NCBI RefSeq assembly: GCF_023502205.1
Contig: NZ_JAMFLG010000003.1
Coordinates: forward strand, 62,001-126,000
DNA from: Aquiflexum sp. TKW24L
GTDB lineage: Bacteria > Bacteroidota > Bacteroidia > Cytophagales > Cyclobacteriaceae
DNA: 64,000 bases
Direction: 5' to 3'
In this document: positions 8,052 through 17,222 of the stretch, piece by piece
Position numbering within the stretch: position 1 is the stretch's first letter
Layout: the number at the start of each line of letters is the position of its first letter
Position numbers and translations under genes: made by a program
Notes under the pieces: model-generated
Told to the model about the DNA's origin: nothing
What the model saw: the letters and a program-made list of their open reading frames with translations, nothing else
Databases searched by the model: none

Positions 8052-9518
8052 CTAGAAAGGATAAACCTTTAACTCAATCCCCCAAATTAACGGCAACAGG
8101 TAATAAGTAAACAATGTGATCACAAGGATAGAAACGATATTCATCCACAAGCCAGCTTTGACCATGTCGGGAATCCTGAGGTAACCCGAACCAAATACCA
8201 CGGCATTTGGCGGTGTCGCTACAGGAAGCATAAAAGCACAACTCGCAGCCATCGTTGCACCAACCATCAATCCAAAAGGATGGACACCCATAGAGTAGGA
8301 GACTGCCGCCAAAATTGGAAGGATCATAGATGCAGTAGCTACATTGGAAGTGATCTCAGTCAGGAAATTGACCGCTGCGATGATTACCAATAAAAACAAC
8401 CCAAAGGCTATAAAATCTAGGAATACAAATTGATTTCCGATCCAGGAAGCTAATCCCGTAGATTTGAATCCTTCAGCCAAAGACAAACCACCACCAAAAA
8501 GGAGCAAAATTCCCCAAGGAATGCTTTCTGCAGTTTTCCAATCTAGTAGTTTAGTTTTCGGTTTGGAAGAGGGGAGTACAAACAGTACCAAAACCCCTGC
8601 AATGGCAATAATCGTGTCGTCCAAGGCAGGAATTAAATCTTGAAGTAAAAATGTCCTGCTGATCCAGGCGAAACTTACCGAGCCAAATACCCATGCAACC
8701 CGCTTTTCTTCAATTGACATCGGGCCCAAAAGGGAGAGTTGACGTTGGATTTCATCTTTACCGCCGGCCATCTGAAAGTTCTTTTCAAAAGGGAAAGCAA
8801 ATTTGACCAAATAAATCCAACAAAATGCCAAGAGGAGTAACGCTGCAGGTAGGCCATACATCATCCATTGGGAAAAGCTTATTTCATAGCCATACATGTC
8901 TTTGATAACACCAGCCAAAATGATGTTGGTAGGCGTGCCAATTAAGGTAGCCATACCACCTATGGATGCACTGTAAGCAATTCCCAACATCAGCGCTTTG
9001 CCGAGGTTGTTTGGCAGGACTTCTTTGATGGATGCATTGGGAGTCAACTGTGTCACCACGGCCACACCGATGGGTAACATCATCAGGGAAGTAGCCGTAT
9101 TGGAGATCCACATGGAAAGGAATGCGGTCGCCACCATAAATCCCAAAATGATCTTTTGGATATCAGTGCCGATAAAAGATATGATACTCAAAGCGATCCG
9201 CTTGTGTAGACTCCATTTTTCTATCGCCATCGCAATCATAAACCCACCCATATACAGCAACACCATCGGGTGGGAATAGGATGCGGCTGTCTCAGTAATA
9301 GGAAGTATATTCAAAGTCGGTAAAAGCACCAAAGGCAATAAGGCCGTAGCCGCAATCGGAATCGCTTCAGTTATCCACCAAGTCGCAATCCAAGCCGTCA
9401 CAGCCATCATGGCCAAAGCTTCAGAAGACATTGCTACAGGCTTTACAAAAAATAAAATAAGCAGAAATAAAACCGGTCCAAGAATAATACCGATGCGTGA
9501 TGTAAGGTCTGGGTTCAT
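8052..9518 (-). CDS. DASS/SLC13 family sodium-coupled anion transporter
   Basis: A 488-residue inner-membrane protein with about 11-12 hydrophobic segments. It carries the DASS signature SNT motif (WISNTATS, about residues 136-143) and the second copy TSNVATAS near residue 390, with WWITEAIP near residue 47. Members bring in di- and tricarboxylates, or sulfate, together with sodium. The substrate cannot be read from the sequence. It stands alone on the minus strand, convergent with the tail genes. It could import intermediates related to the neighbouring aromatic operon, but nothing in the sequence ties them together. Confidence 0.88.
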   Translation of the reverse strand: MNPDLTSRIGIILGPVLFLLILFFVKPVAMSSEALAMMAVTAWIATWWITEAIPIAATALLPLVLLPTLNILPITETAASYSHPMVLLYMGGFMIAMAIEKWSLHKRIALSIISFIGTDIQKIILGFMVATAFLSMWISNTATSLMMLPIGVAVVTQLTPNASIKEVLPNNLGKALMLGIAYSASIGGMATLIGTPTNIILAGVIKDMYGYEISFSQWMMYGLPAALLLLAFCWIYLVKFAFPFEKNFQMAGGKDEIQRQLSLLGPMSIEEKRVAWVFGSVSFAWISRTFLLQDLIPALDDTIIAIAGVLVLFVLPSSKPKTKLLDWKTAESIPWGILLLFGGGLSLAEGFKSTGLASWIGNQFVFLDFIAFGLFLLVIIAAVNFLTEITSNVATASMILPILAAVSYSMGVHPFGLMVGATMAASCAFMLPVATPPNAVVFGSGYLRIPDMVKAGLWMNIVSILVITLFTYYLLPLIWGIELKVYPF

Positions 9519-9792
9519 GTCACCAATTGAATCCTATAATTACCAAAAAAATCAAGCAATTCAAACCTTAATCATGAGAGTGGTGGATTATGCTCAACGA
9601 TCTTGTAAATAAAGAGATATCGTATTGTGCTCGATTTTATTTAACATAATGTAAATTATATAACTTTCATTTTTCTAAATTCTTAATCCGAAGTTATATA
9701 ATCATATTTTGATCACCATATGGCAACAGCCATTACGCTTATCCACCGGGTAGTGTTATTTTTACGGCAGCAATTGCATCTAATATTAGGAG

Positions 9793-10683
9793 TTACCTCC
9801 TACTTCTTCTGTACACCAAAGGTGCTACTCCGGTAATTTTTTTAAATACGCGCGCGAAATGATTTTGATATTCAAACTGTAAGAGATAAGCAATCTCTGA
9901 GACAGAATAACTGGTATGGGCCAAATAGATTTGTGCTTTTTGAATAAGCACTTCATGTACAATGGTTAATGTTGACTTGCCACTCACTTTTCTACAAATA
10001 CGGTTTAAGTGTGCCGGTGTAATGCCGATGTCTTTGGCAAGGGAGGGAATGCCTCTAGTCTGATTTTCGTTCTTTAGCATTTTCTGAAACCGTGCGTAGT
10101 AGTCCAGACTTTTATTTTGTTTGGAAAAATTGGCATCATTATTTTTACCAATTCGATAAATAATTAATAATAACCTTTTTAAAACAGCCTCGAGCATTAG
10201 TTTCTTTTCCGCATGGTCAGAGAACAACTCGTGACTAGCGGTTCTTATCAAATTCATGACTTCAGCAAAATTTATAGATTTTTCTTCAGGAAATGAAATC
10301 AATTGCAGCTTTTCCAATACCATCATTACGGCAGAAGATTGGGGGAAAAGCATTTCAACTACATAGTCCGACAGCGTTAATATCTGGCCATTTACATCCG
10401 TGCTATAATGCAATCCATGGAGCGAACTCGGTGGAACAAAAAGAATACACGGTGCTTCCATAGACGTTTCTTGTGATATTCCGATAAACTTCACACTGCC
10501 TGATTCAATAAAAAAAAGTTGATACAAGTGAGAGTGAATATGGGGGTCAATCACCCAATCAAATCCCTTGCTTCGCGTTTCAATAGCTTCCAAAAACACA
10601 TACTCGGCATCGAGCTTATGACTTATATCTCCATAAAGTCCTTCGTAGTGCCTCAGTTTGGGAGATGTTCGAATTGTATCCAT
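9793..10683 (-). CDS. AraC family transcriptional regulator
   Basis: A 296-residue regulator with an N-terminal cupin-like sensor domain (IDPHIHSHLYQLFFIESGSV, about residues 41-60) and a C-terminal double helix-turn-helix of AraC type (about 200-296; SLAKDIGITPAHLNRICRK, VSEIAYLLQFEYQNHFARVFKK). The cupin/AraC layout resembles PobA/PobR-type activators of aromatic acid pathways. It is transcribed away from the aromatic operon with about 97 nt between the starts, so it most likely controls that operon, with a pathway acid as effector. That role is inferred from position. Confidence 0.88.
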   Translation of the reverse strand: MDTIRTSPKLRHYEGLYGDISHKLDAEYVFLEAIETRSKGFDWVIDPHIHSHLYQLFFIESGSVKFIGISQETSMEAPCILFVPPSSLHGLHYSTDVNGQILTLSDYVVEMLFPQSSAVMMVLEKLQLISFPEEKSINFAEVMNLIRTASHELFSDHAEKKLMLEAVLKRLLLIIYRIGKNNDANFSKQNKSLDYYARFQKMLKNENQTRGIPSLAKDIGITPAHLNRICRKVSGKSTLTIVHEVLIQKAQIYLAHTSYSVSEIAYLLQFEYQNHFARVFKKITGVAPLVYRRSRR

Positions 10684-10780
10684 ATAATTCTAAAATGTAG
10701 CCATTTTATAAATGAGAATCATGCTTTTTTATGAAATTATTCGAATAGTTTCCAAGTTGTTCCAGATTTATAAAAAAACT

Positions 10781-11713
10781 ATGATAAAACTAACCAAGCT
10801 CTACGTCATATTTGCGCTTTTGCTGTTCGTGAGTCACAGCACTCATTCACAGCAATCAGGCAAGATCAACACTGATCATATAAAAAAAAAATGGCTGGAT
10901 TTGGAGTATGCAACGATATCACCCGCACAAAAGCTGGACATTTATTTACCTGATGAAAAAGGCAAAGGCCCCTATCCTATCATCATCAGCATACATGGAG
11001 GTGCTTTTATGTTTGGTGATAAAGCCGACAGCCAACTCAAACCAATGCTTGAAGGTTTGAAGCATGGCTATGCCGTTGTATCTATCAACTATAGAATGAG
11101 CGGAGAAGCATTGTTTCCTAAAAATATTAATGATGTCAAAGCTGCTATTCGTTGGATAAAAGCAAATGCAAACCAGTATAACCTCAATGCGAATAAGGTC
11201 GCACTATGGGGAGGTTCTGCCGGTGGAAATTTATCGGCATTGGCAGGTACTTCTGGGGATGTGAAAGAATTAGAAGACATGAGTTTGGGAAACGCCGATC
11301 AATCCAGTCGGGTCGAAGCTGTGGTCAATTGGTTTGGTCCTACTGACTTTTTAGCTATGGATGATCAATTAAGAGAAACCGGCAACGGTACACCAGATCA
11401 TAGCGAGGCGAACTCGCCAGAATCTAAAGTATTGGGGCAAAAAATTACTGAGATACCCGAAAAGGTAAAGGAAGCAAATCCTGAAACTTATATTACCAGC
11501 GATGATCCACCATTTTTTATACAACATGGCACAAAAGACCATCTTGTGCCTACTCAACAGTCTATCAATTTTGCAAAAAAGCTTGAAGCAGTTTTAGGCA
11601 AAGAAAAAGTCACGCTTGTGTTATTGGAAGGCAGTAAGCATGGTGGTCCTGCATTTGAAACTCCAGAAAATATAAAATTAGTCTTTGTCTTCCTGGATGC
11701 CTACTTGAAATAA
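10781..11713 (+). CDS. Secreted alpha/beta hydrolase (esterase/BD-FAE-like)
   Basis: The preferred start is the ATG at 10781, which opens a clear signal peptide (MIKLTK, hydrophobic core, then HSQQS); an upstream ATG at 10712 adds 23 residues before it. The mature part is an alpha/beta hydrolase of the carboxylesterase/BD-FAE type: oxyanion-hole HGGAF, nucleophile elbow GGSAGG, acid in the TKDHLVP region and base in SKHGGP. As first gene of an aromatic-acid operon, it may release phenolic acids (gallate, ferulate or similar) from esters outside the cytoplasm. The substrate is inferred only. It is 4 nt from the next gene. Confidence 0.85.
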   Translation: MIKLTKLYVIFALLLFVSHSTHSQQSGKINTDHIKKKWLDLEYATISPAQKLDIYLPDEKGKGPYPIIISIHGGAFMFGDKADSQLKPMLEGLKHGYAVVSINYRMSGEALFPKNINDVKAAIRWIKANANQYNLNANKVALWGGSAGGNLSALAGTSGDVKELEDMSLGNADQSSRVEAVVNWFGPTDFLAMDDQLRETGNGTPDHSEANSPESKVLGQKITEIPEKVKEANPETYITSDDPPFFIQHGTKDHLVPTQQSINFAKKLEAVLGKEKVTLVLLEGSKHGGPAFETPENIKLVFVFLDAYLK

Positions 11714-11717
11714 GGCG

Positions 11718-13016
11718 ATGGCTTCAGGAGAATTTCCATTGAACTACAAATCAAAACTGACTTCAACTCATTATGGAGTAATCTTGATTTGTTTCCTGAT
11801 GAATATGTGTGACGGCATGAATGTTATGGTAATCTCATATACGGCTAATTCCATTACTTCATCGTGGAATATAAATCCATCCAGTTTTGGTATTGTGTTT
11901 AGTGTTGGATTATTAGGTATGGCTTTGGGCGCCATGCTGTTGGCACCAAAGGCTGATGTAATCGGGCGAAAGCCAATGATTCTATTATGCGCCTTGTGGA
12001 TGGGCTTGGGTTCTTTTGTTACGGCTTACGCACTTTCCTTGGAGCAATTAATTTTCTTGCGATTCTTTACCGGCATTGGGATTGGCAGTATGCTGGCATG
12101 CACTTCCACCCTTGCTTCAGAATATGCACCCCAGCGTACAAAAAATTTCTGGGTTAGTTTCGTCATGTCTGGTTATCTTGTTGGTGCGGTACTTTCGGGA
12201 CTTGTGGCAACCCAACTGATTGCGCACCAAGGATGGCCTTCCATGTATATCTTTTCAGGGATCATTACGCTGTTAACCATTCCTTTAGGATATTTTTTCC
12301 TGAGAGAGTCCATCGATTTCCTTTTAAAAAAACAACCCACACAAGCTCTTCAAAAAATTAATTCAATTTTATTAAGCATGAAGTTGAAAAGTATTTCAAC
12401 GCTGCCCACCTTTGACCAGAATCAGGCCAAGACAAACGTAACGATGCTCTTCAATGCCGATCTAAAGAGTGCCACCATCCTTACTTGGACTGCCTTTCTT
12501 ATGTGCTTCGCTGCACTGTATTTTCTAACAAGTTGGATACCTAAGTTAGCCTCTATTACTGGGCTATCAAATTCACTTTCCATCTATGCAGGAATCCTTT
12601 TTAATCTGGGAGCTTTTGTAGGTATCCTTACACAAGGCTATCTTTCAGCAAAGTTTGGATTGCGAAAAGTGATTTGTTTTTTTTTATTGGCCACTGCCCT
12701 ACTCATGTTGCTTTTCGGATTTTTTACAGGTACAGCACTTACTTTGATCTTCTTTGGACTTATAGGATTTGGAATTCAAGGTGGCTTCATTGGATTATAT
12801 TCTGTAGCAGCTCGCGTTTATTCCACCGAGATTCGAAGTACTGGTATAGGTTGGGCAATTGGCTTTGGAAGATTAGGAGCCATCATCGGACCCTTTGTGG
12901 GCGGCCTTTTAATCAACATTGGCTGGTCCGTAGACTTAAACTTCATCGCTTTTGCTTTGCCATTAGTTGTTGCCGGTGTTGTTACTCTTTTTATAAAATC
13001 ATCTGAACTAAGTTGA
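11718..13016 (+). CDS. MFS transporter, aromatic acid:H+ symporter type
   Basis: A 432-residue major facilitator with about 12 transmembrane segments. The first helix has the acidic motif CDGMN, close to the DGxD of aromatic acid:proton symporters such as PcaK and GalT. The loop between helices 2 and 3 has APKADVIGRKP, the MFS signature, and RFFTGIGIGSM follows in helix 4. It should bring an aromatic acid into the cell. Gene order (esterase, transporter, ring-cleaving dioxygenase) supports a phenolic-acid substrate; gallate is the best guess from the downstream enzymes. Confidence 0.85.
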   Translation: MASGEFPLNYKSKLTSTHYGVILICFLMNMCDGMNVMVISYTANSITSSWNINPSSFGIVFSVGLLGMALGAMLLAPKADVIGRKPMILLCALWMGLGSFVTAYALSLEQLIFLRFFTGIGIGSMLACTSTLASEYAPQRTKNFWVSFVMSGYLVGAVLSGLVATQLIAHQGWPSMYIFSGIITLLTIPLGYFFLRESIDFLLKKQPTQALQKINSILLSMKLKSISTLPTFDQNQAKTNVTMLFNADLKSATILTWTAFLMCFAALYFLTSWIPKLASITGLSNSLSIYAGILFNLGAFVGILTQGYLSAKFGLRKVICFFLLATALLMLLFGFFTGTALTLIFFGLIGFGIQGGFIGLYSVAARVYSTEIRSTGIGWAIGFGRLGAIIGPFVGGLLINIGWSVDLNFIAFALPLVVAGVVTLFIKSSELS

Positions 13017-13019
13017 AAA

Positions 13020-13988
13020 ATGAAGAAAGAAATCATTTGGGATATCGCTCATTTGGCGCATGTGGAATTGCTAACGCCTAAACTCGATGAAAGTGTCCGC
13101 TTCTTTACCGAAATTATGGGCATGTCGGTAAGCGATGCTAAAGGAGATTCTGTTTATCTTCGGTCATACGATGATTACGAACATCATTCCCTGAAGCTAA
13201 CAGCATACAAATATGCCGGCATGCGCCACTTTGCCTGGCGCGCCAGAAGCGAGCAAGCTTTGCAACGAAGGGTTGATGCTATTCAAACCACTAAATTGGG
13301 AATAGGTTGGCACGATGGCGACATCGGGCATGGTCGTACTTTTAGTTTCCATACCCCCGATGGACATCTGGCCGAAATATATTTCGACACGGAGAAGTAT
13401 AAAGCATCAACCAAGAATATGTCAGCGCTAAAAAATACTGCGAGCAAATTCCCCGGCAAGGGCATAAATGTAAGGCGCATTGATCACTTAAATTTATTTG
13501 CTAAAGATGTACGTGCGTTCCGTGATTTCCATTTGCAAAACCTAGGTGGTATGCTTACAGAAACCATTGTGGATAACACCACCGATATGAACCCAAAAGC
13601 TGTTTGGTTTGCCGTTAATTCCAAGTCATACGACTTGGCTGTTACCGAAGACCACACAAACTTGAACGGTCGGTTTCATCATCTTACTTTTGCCACTAAC
13701 AGTCGCGAAGAAATTTTGATTGCTGCTGATATATTTTTGGAAAACGGAATCACCATAGAAACTGGTCCACACAAGCATGCCATTCAGCAAACATTCTTTT
13801 TATATGTTTACGAACCGGGCGGCAACCGAATTGAAGTAGCAAATTCAACAGCACGACTTGTTCTTGATCCGGATTATGAAACAATTATCTGGACAATAGA
13901 GGAACGTAAAAAGGGTCAGGCTTGGGGTTTAGCTACAGTACCTAGTTTTCACACCCGAGGTACACCGATGCCAGAAGATTTGATGTAA
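13020..13988 (+). CDS. VOC-family extradiol ring-cleavage dioxygenase (type I)
   Basis: A 322-residue two-domain protein of the vicinal oxygen chelate fold, like catechol 2,3-dioxygenase (XylE). The Fe(II) facial triad appears in the second domain: H156 (RRIDHLN), H220 or H221 (RFHHLTF) and E272 (NRIEVAN), which matches the spacing H153-H214-E265 of XylE. Such enzymes open a catechol-type ring next to the hydroxyl groups. The following genes resemble the gallate pathway, where the known dioxygenases (GalA, DesB) belong to the unrelated LigAB type. So this may be a non-homologous replacement acting on gallate or a related triol. Substrate is inferred. Confidence 0.85.
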   Translation: MKKEIIWDIAHLAHVELLTPKLDESVRFFTEIMGMSVSDAKGDSVYLRSYDDYEHHSLKLTAYKYAGMRHFAWRARSEQALQRRVDAIQTTKLGIGWHDGDIGHGRTFSFHTPDGHLAEIYFDTEKYKASTKNMSALKNTASKFPGKGINVRRIDHLNLFAKDVRAFRDFHLQNLGGMLTETIVDNTTDMNPKAVWFAVNSKSYDLAVTEDHTNLNGRFHHLTFATNSREEILIAADIFLENGITIETGPHKHAIQQTFFLYVYEPGGNRIEVANSTARLVLDPDYETIIWTIEERKKGQAWGLATVPSFHTRGTPMPEDLM

Positions 13989-14006
13989 TTATTAAATTTA
14001 AATAAT

Positions 14007-14726
14007 ATGAATAAAAGACTTTTGATAGTGGGCGCACATTCAGGTGATTTTGTTTGGCGTGCTGCCGGAACGATTGCTAAAACAATTGAAGAGGGAGGGA
14101 CCACATTAGTAATCGCAATGTCATATGGAGAGCGCGGAGAATCAGGTGAACTATGGAAAGAAGATCCGAATCGCACTGAAGAGAGCGTTAAAATCATTCG
14201 ACACGAGCAAGCTTCCAAGGCTGCGGCAATACTGGGTGCACCGATTCAATTTTTAGATTGGGGTGATTACCCGATGCTCCTCACGGATGATCGTATAAAG
14301 CAACTGACAACAATCATCGGTGATTTTGAACCCAACGTAATTCTAACCCATTCCGAAAAAGATCCCTTCAATCCCGATCATCCGGTGGCATTTCAGGCTG
14401 TGCAGCGCGCACGACTTCTTTCATCGGGAGCAGGAGTACCAAGTGCATTCAAAAATATTGATCCGCCAGCATGGTATTCCTTTGAACCACATCAACCCGA
14501 ATTGTCAGGCTTTGTACCGGATACATTTGTAGACATCAGCTCTGTGATGGACAAAAAAAATGAGGCCATGAGTTGCATGGGCGCACAGAACTACCTGAAA
14601 GATTATTATGCTGAATTAGCCTCACGTAGGGCAAATCATGCAAGAAGAATTTCGGGCAAAAAAGACATCAAGTTTGCTGAAGCATATCAAAGTCAGGTGC
14701 CTCGGATTGTATCCAGTATTTTCTAA
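14007..14726 (+). CDS. galB: 4-oxalomesaconate hydratase (GalB-like, PIG-L fold)
   Basis: A 239-residue PIG-L/LmbE-fold protein. In place of the deacetylase motif AHPDD it has AHSGDFVWRAAG (residues 10-21), which matches the GalB branch of the family. It also has SYGERGESGELW and HSEKDPFNPDHP, with metal-binding histidines. In Pseudomonas putida, GalB hydrates 4-oxalomesaconate to 4-carboxy-4-hydroxy-2-oxoadipate in gallate breakdown. It sits between the ring-cleaving dioxygenase and a GalC-like aldolase, as expected. A true N-deacetylase role is possible but context argues against it. Confidence 0.82.
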   Translation: MNKRLLIVGAHSGDFVWRAAGTIAKTIEEGGTTLVIAMSYGERGESGELWKEDPNRTEESVKIIRHEQASKAAAILGAPIQFLDWGDYPMLLTDDRIKQLTTIIGDFEPNVILTHSEKDPFNPDHPVAFQAVQRARLLSSGAGVPSAFKNIDPPAWYSFEPHQPELSGFVPDTFVDISSVMDKKNEAMSCMGAQNYLKDYYAELASRRANHARRISGKKDIKFAEAYQSQVPRIVSSIF

Positions 14727-14731
14727 CAATA

Positions 14732-15355
14732 ATGAGCATGAACAAGATCGAAGAATTATGCAAGTTTTCCTCCGCTACTATTCATGAAGCGATGGGCCGG
14801 AATGGAAATCTACCCTCTGGCATTAAGCCTATTCATTCAAAAATGAAGGTGTATGGTCGCGCTTATACAGTCATGACAATGCCACGGGATAATGTTTTGT
14901 TGCATCGTGCCTACGCTTATGCGAAACCTGGCGATGTGATTGTTGCGAGTTGTTGCGGGTTTTATGAAGCGGGATATTGGGGTGACTTAATGAGTCTCGG
15001 AGCAAAGACAAAAGGCATTGCTGGTTTAGTAATTGATGGGTGTGTGCGCGATGCGGATGATATAGAAGCGATGGGGTTTCCGGTGTTCAGCCGCGGGTTA
15101 TGCATACGAGGCACCAGCAACCATGGTGATGGTACGTTGAACGAACCGATTATCATTGGTGACTGCATGATTCATCCGGGAGATATTATAATTGGTGATC
15201 GTGATGGAGTTGTAGTTGTGCCTCAAGATAGAATGGATGAGGCGATTGAGAAATCGAGGGCACGAGAGGAAAAAGAAGAAAAAGTCAGAAAGCAATTGAG
15301 AGAAGGAAAAACCTCTATACAGATTTATGGATGGGATAAAAAATTTGGTTACTGA
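14732..15355 (+). CDS. galC: 4-carboxy-4-hydroxy-2-oxoadipate aldolase (GalC/LigK, RraA fold)
   Basis: A 207-residue RraA-like protein. It shows the aldolase signatures GRAYTVMTMP, GDVIVASCCG, GYWGDLMSLGAK and GLVIDGCVRDADDI (about residues 96-109), where the R-D pair binds substrate and metal in the LigK/GalC/HMG aldolase group. The reaction splits 4-carboxy-4-hydroxy-2-oxoadipate into pyruvate and oxaloacetate. Two starts (14732 and 14738) are possible; the first is given. The stop overlaps the next start by one base (TGATG). Confidence 0.85.
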   Translation: MSMNKIEELCKFSSATIHEAMGRNGNLPSGIKPIHSKMKVYGRAYTVMTMPRDNVLLHRAYAYAKPGDVIVASCCGFYEAGYWGDLMSLGAKTKGIAGLVIDGCVRDADDIEAMGFPVFSRGLCIRGTSNHGDGTLNEPIIIGDCMIHPGDIIIGDRDGVVVVPQDRMDEAIEKSRAREEKEEKVRKQLREGKTSIQIYGWDKKFGY

Positions 15356-16131
15356 TGGATAAATTGCATATTGCCATTCTTGGTTTGGGCGAAGCGGGAA
15401 GTCGATTTGCAAATGACTTAGTGAACTTGGGCGTTCGCGTTTCTGGCTGGGATCCCAATCTGATAAGAGAATTAAATGCAGCTGTTTTTGTTGCAAAGAG
15501 TAATCTGGAAGCATGCCGTGATGCTGATATTATTTTAAGTGTAAATCTTTCATCCGTTTCGGAAGCGGTGGTAAGGGAAGTTTTACCCGTCTTAAATAGC
15601 AAAAAGATTTATGCCGAAATGAATACGTCATCTCCTGAGATGAAAGTAGGAATCAATACTATTTTACAATCATCAGGAGTTCATTTTGTGGATGTTGCAA
15701 TCATGGCCCCCGTGCCGCCTAATGGTATTTTTACTCCTCTGTTAACCTCTGGACCTGGAGCCTTAATCTTGAAAGAAAAGTTAAGCCATCTTAATCTTTA
15801 CCTTTCGGTCTTAAATGAAACCGTTGGCGATGCATCCACCCGAAAACTACTTCGCTCGATTGTATACAAAGGAATTGCCGCAGTCATATGTGAGGCTGTT
15901 GAGGCGGGAAAAATTTTTGAATTGGAAGGCTACGTACGCGAACAAATTCAATCCATCATCGGTGGGAACGATGAATTGATTGACCGGTTTATTGAAGGTA
16001 GTGTTACTCATGCCGAAAGGCGCATGCACGAAATGGAAGCGGTAGCGAAAATGCTGGAGTCAAAAGGAATCGAACCGTTTATTTCAAAAGCTGTATATGA
16101 TAATCTCACTAAATTGAAAAACAGAAAATAA
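15355..16131 (+). CDS. 6-phosphogluconate-dehydrogenase-like NAD-binding protein with DUF1932 domain
   Basis: A 258-residue dehydrogenase-like protein. The N-terminal Rossmann fold has GLGEAGSRFA (residues 9-18) and VSGWDPN, where the Asp after the second strand fits NAD rather than NADP. The C-terminal part (about 165-245) resembles the helical DUF1932 domain. It has no counterpart in the classical gal operon. Possible roles are oxidation of a semialdehyde or hydroxy acid made upstream, such as a ring-cleavage aldehyde if the operon also accepts protocatechuate. The catalytic Lys expected in the beta-hydroxyacid dehydrogenase group is not obvious. Confidence 0.75.
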   Translation: MDKLHIAILGLGEAGSRFANDLVNLGVRVSGWDPNLIRELNAAVFVAKSNLEACRDADIILSVNLSSVSEAVVREVLPVLNSKKIYAEMNTSSPEMKVGINTILQSSGVHFVDVAIMAPVPPNGIFTPLLTSGPGALILKEKLSHLNLYLSVLNETVGDASTRKLLRSIVYKGIAAVICEAVEAGKIFELEGYVREQIQSIIGGNDELIDRFIEGSVTHAERRMHEMEAVAKMLESKGIEPFISKAVYDNLTKLKNRK

Positions 16132-16136
16132 TTACC

Positions 16137-17222
16137 ATGCAAACATCAATACCTTTTATGCTATTTCGTGGTGGAAGTTCCAAAGCACTTTTTTTTCATC
16201 TTGCAGATTTACCTGCTGATGTAGCAACTCGTGATAAGTACATTCTGGCAGCATTGGAGGGAGTTGGTCAGGGGGATCTGCGACAAATCGATGGAATGGG
16301 TGGAGCCACATCGCTAACAAGCAAAGTTGCGGTCGTTAGTCTATCTAAAGAAAAAAATGCTGACCTCGACTATTTATTTTTACAAGTTTTGATTGGCAAA
16401 GGAAAGATTTCAACGACACAAACGTGCGGCAATATTCTATCAGCAGTTGTACCCTTCGCCATTGAATCAGGATTGATAAAAGCGAATAGTCCATCAACAA
16501 CAGCCACTGTCAATCTCGTAAACACAGGTGGACATTGCGAAGTCACGGTAGAAACACCCAATGGTATTGTGAACTATAACGGTCAGACTAAAGTGGATGG
16601 AGTTCCTGGGACTTCCGCACCCATACTCTGCAATTACCTTGGTGCTGAAGGTGCAACCTGTGGAAGTTTATTTCCTACGGGTAACTTGCTCGATATTGTA
16701 GATGGAATTTCTGTCACCTGCATTGACAACGGCATGCCCGAAATACTTATCCGCGCAAGCGATCTACTAATATCAGGAAATGAATCACCAATAGAGTTAA
16801 ACTCTAATGAAGAATTAAAAAGAAAACTGGAGCTTATTCGATTGCAGATGGGCCCAAAAATGAATTTAGGTGATGTGACAAACCAATCTATTCCCAAAAT
16901 ATGTGTGGTATCCGGGCCTCTTCATGGCGGCGCTGTCAACACAAGAACCTTCATTCCTCATGTATGCCATGAAGCCATTGGCGTGCTCGGTGCGGTATCC
17001 ACAGCAACGGCTTGCATCATAGAGGGAACAGTTGCTAATAAAATAGCTTCCCTCCCATCAAGTCATGAAGCAGGTTTATCTATCGAACATCCCACAGGAG
17101 AGTTTACTGTCCAACTAATAACAGAAAATACAGAGGGAAAAATCTCTATTAAGAAGTCAATTGTCTTACGCACTGCTAGGCTTATCAGCATGGGACAAGT
17201 TTATATCCCGAAGCATATATAA
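16137..17222 (+). CDS. galD: 4-oxalomesaconate tautomerase (GalD-like, PrpF family)
   Basis: A 361-residue PrpF-family protein: FMLFRGGSSKALFF at the start, DGMGGATSLTSKVAVV (about residues 53-68), the cysteine site TQTCGNI near residue 100, and PTGN and PKICVVSGP later. PrpF proteins are diaminopimelate-epimerase-fold isomerases. In P. putida, GalD of this family converts the keto form of 4-oxalomesaconate to the enol form used by GalB. Its place with GalB- and GalC-like genes makes that role much more likely than the methylaconitate isomerase role of true PrpF. It is the last gene of the operon. Confidence 0.82.
   Translation: MQTSIPFMLFRGGSSKALFFHLADLPADVATRDKYILAALEGVGQGDLRQIDGMGGATSLTSKVAVVSLSKEKNADLDYLFLQVLIGKGKISTTQTCGNILSAVVPFAIESGLIKANSPSTTATVNLVNTGGHCEVTVETPNGIVNYNGQTKVDGVPGTSAPILCNYLGAEGATCGSLFPTGNLLDIVDGISVTCIDNGMPEILIRASDLLISGNESPIELNSNEELKRKLELIRLQMGPKMNLGDVTNQSIPKICVVSGPLHGGAVNTRTFIPHVCHEAIGVLGAVSTATACIIEGTVANKIASLPSSHEAGLSIEHPTGEFTVQLITENTEGKISIKKSIVLRTARLISMGQVYIPKHI

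Noticed and set aside
14007-14726. A second bacillithiol-type deacetylase
   Set aside because: It has AHSGD in place of AHPDD and sits between a ring-cleaving dioxygenase and a GalC-like aldolase, so GalB fits better.
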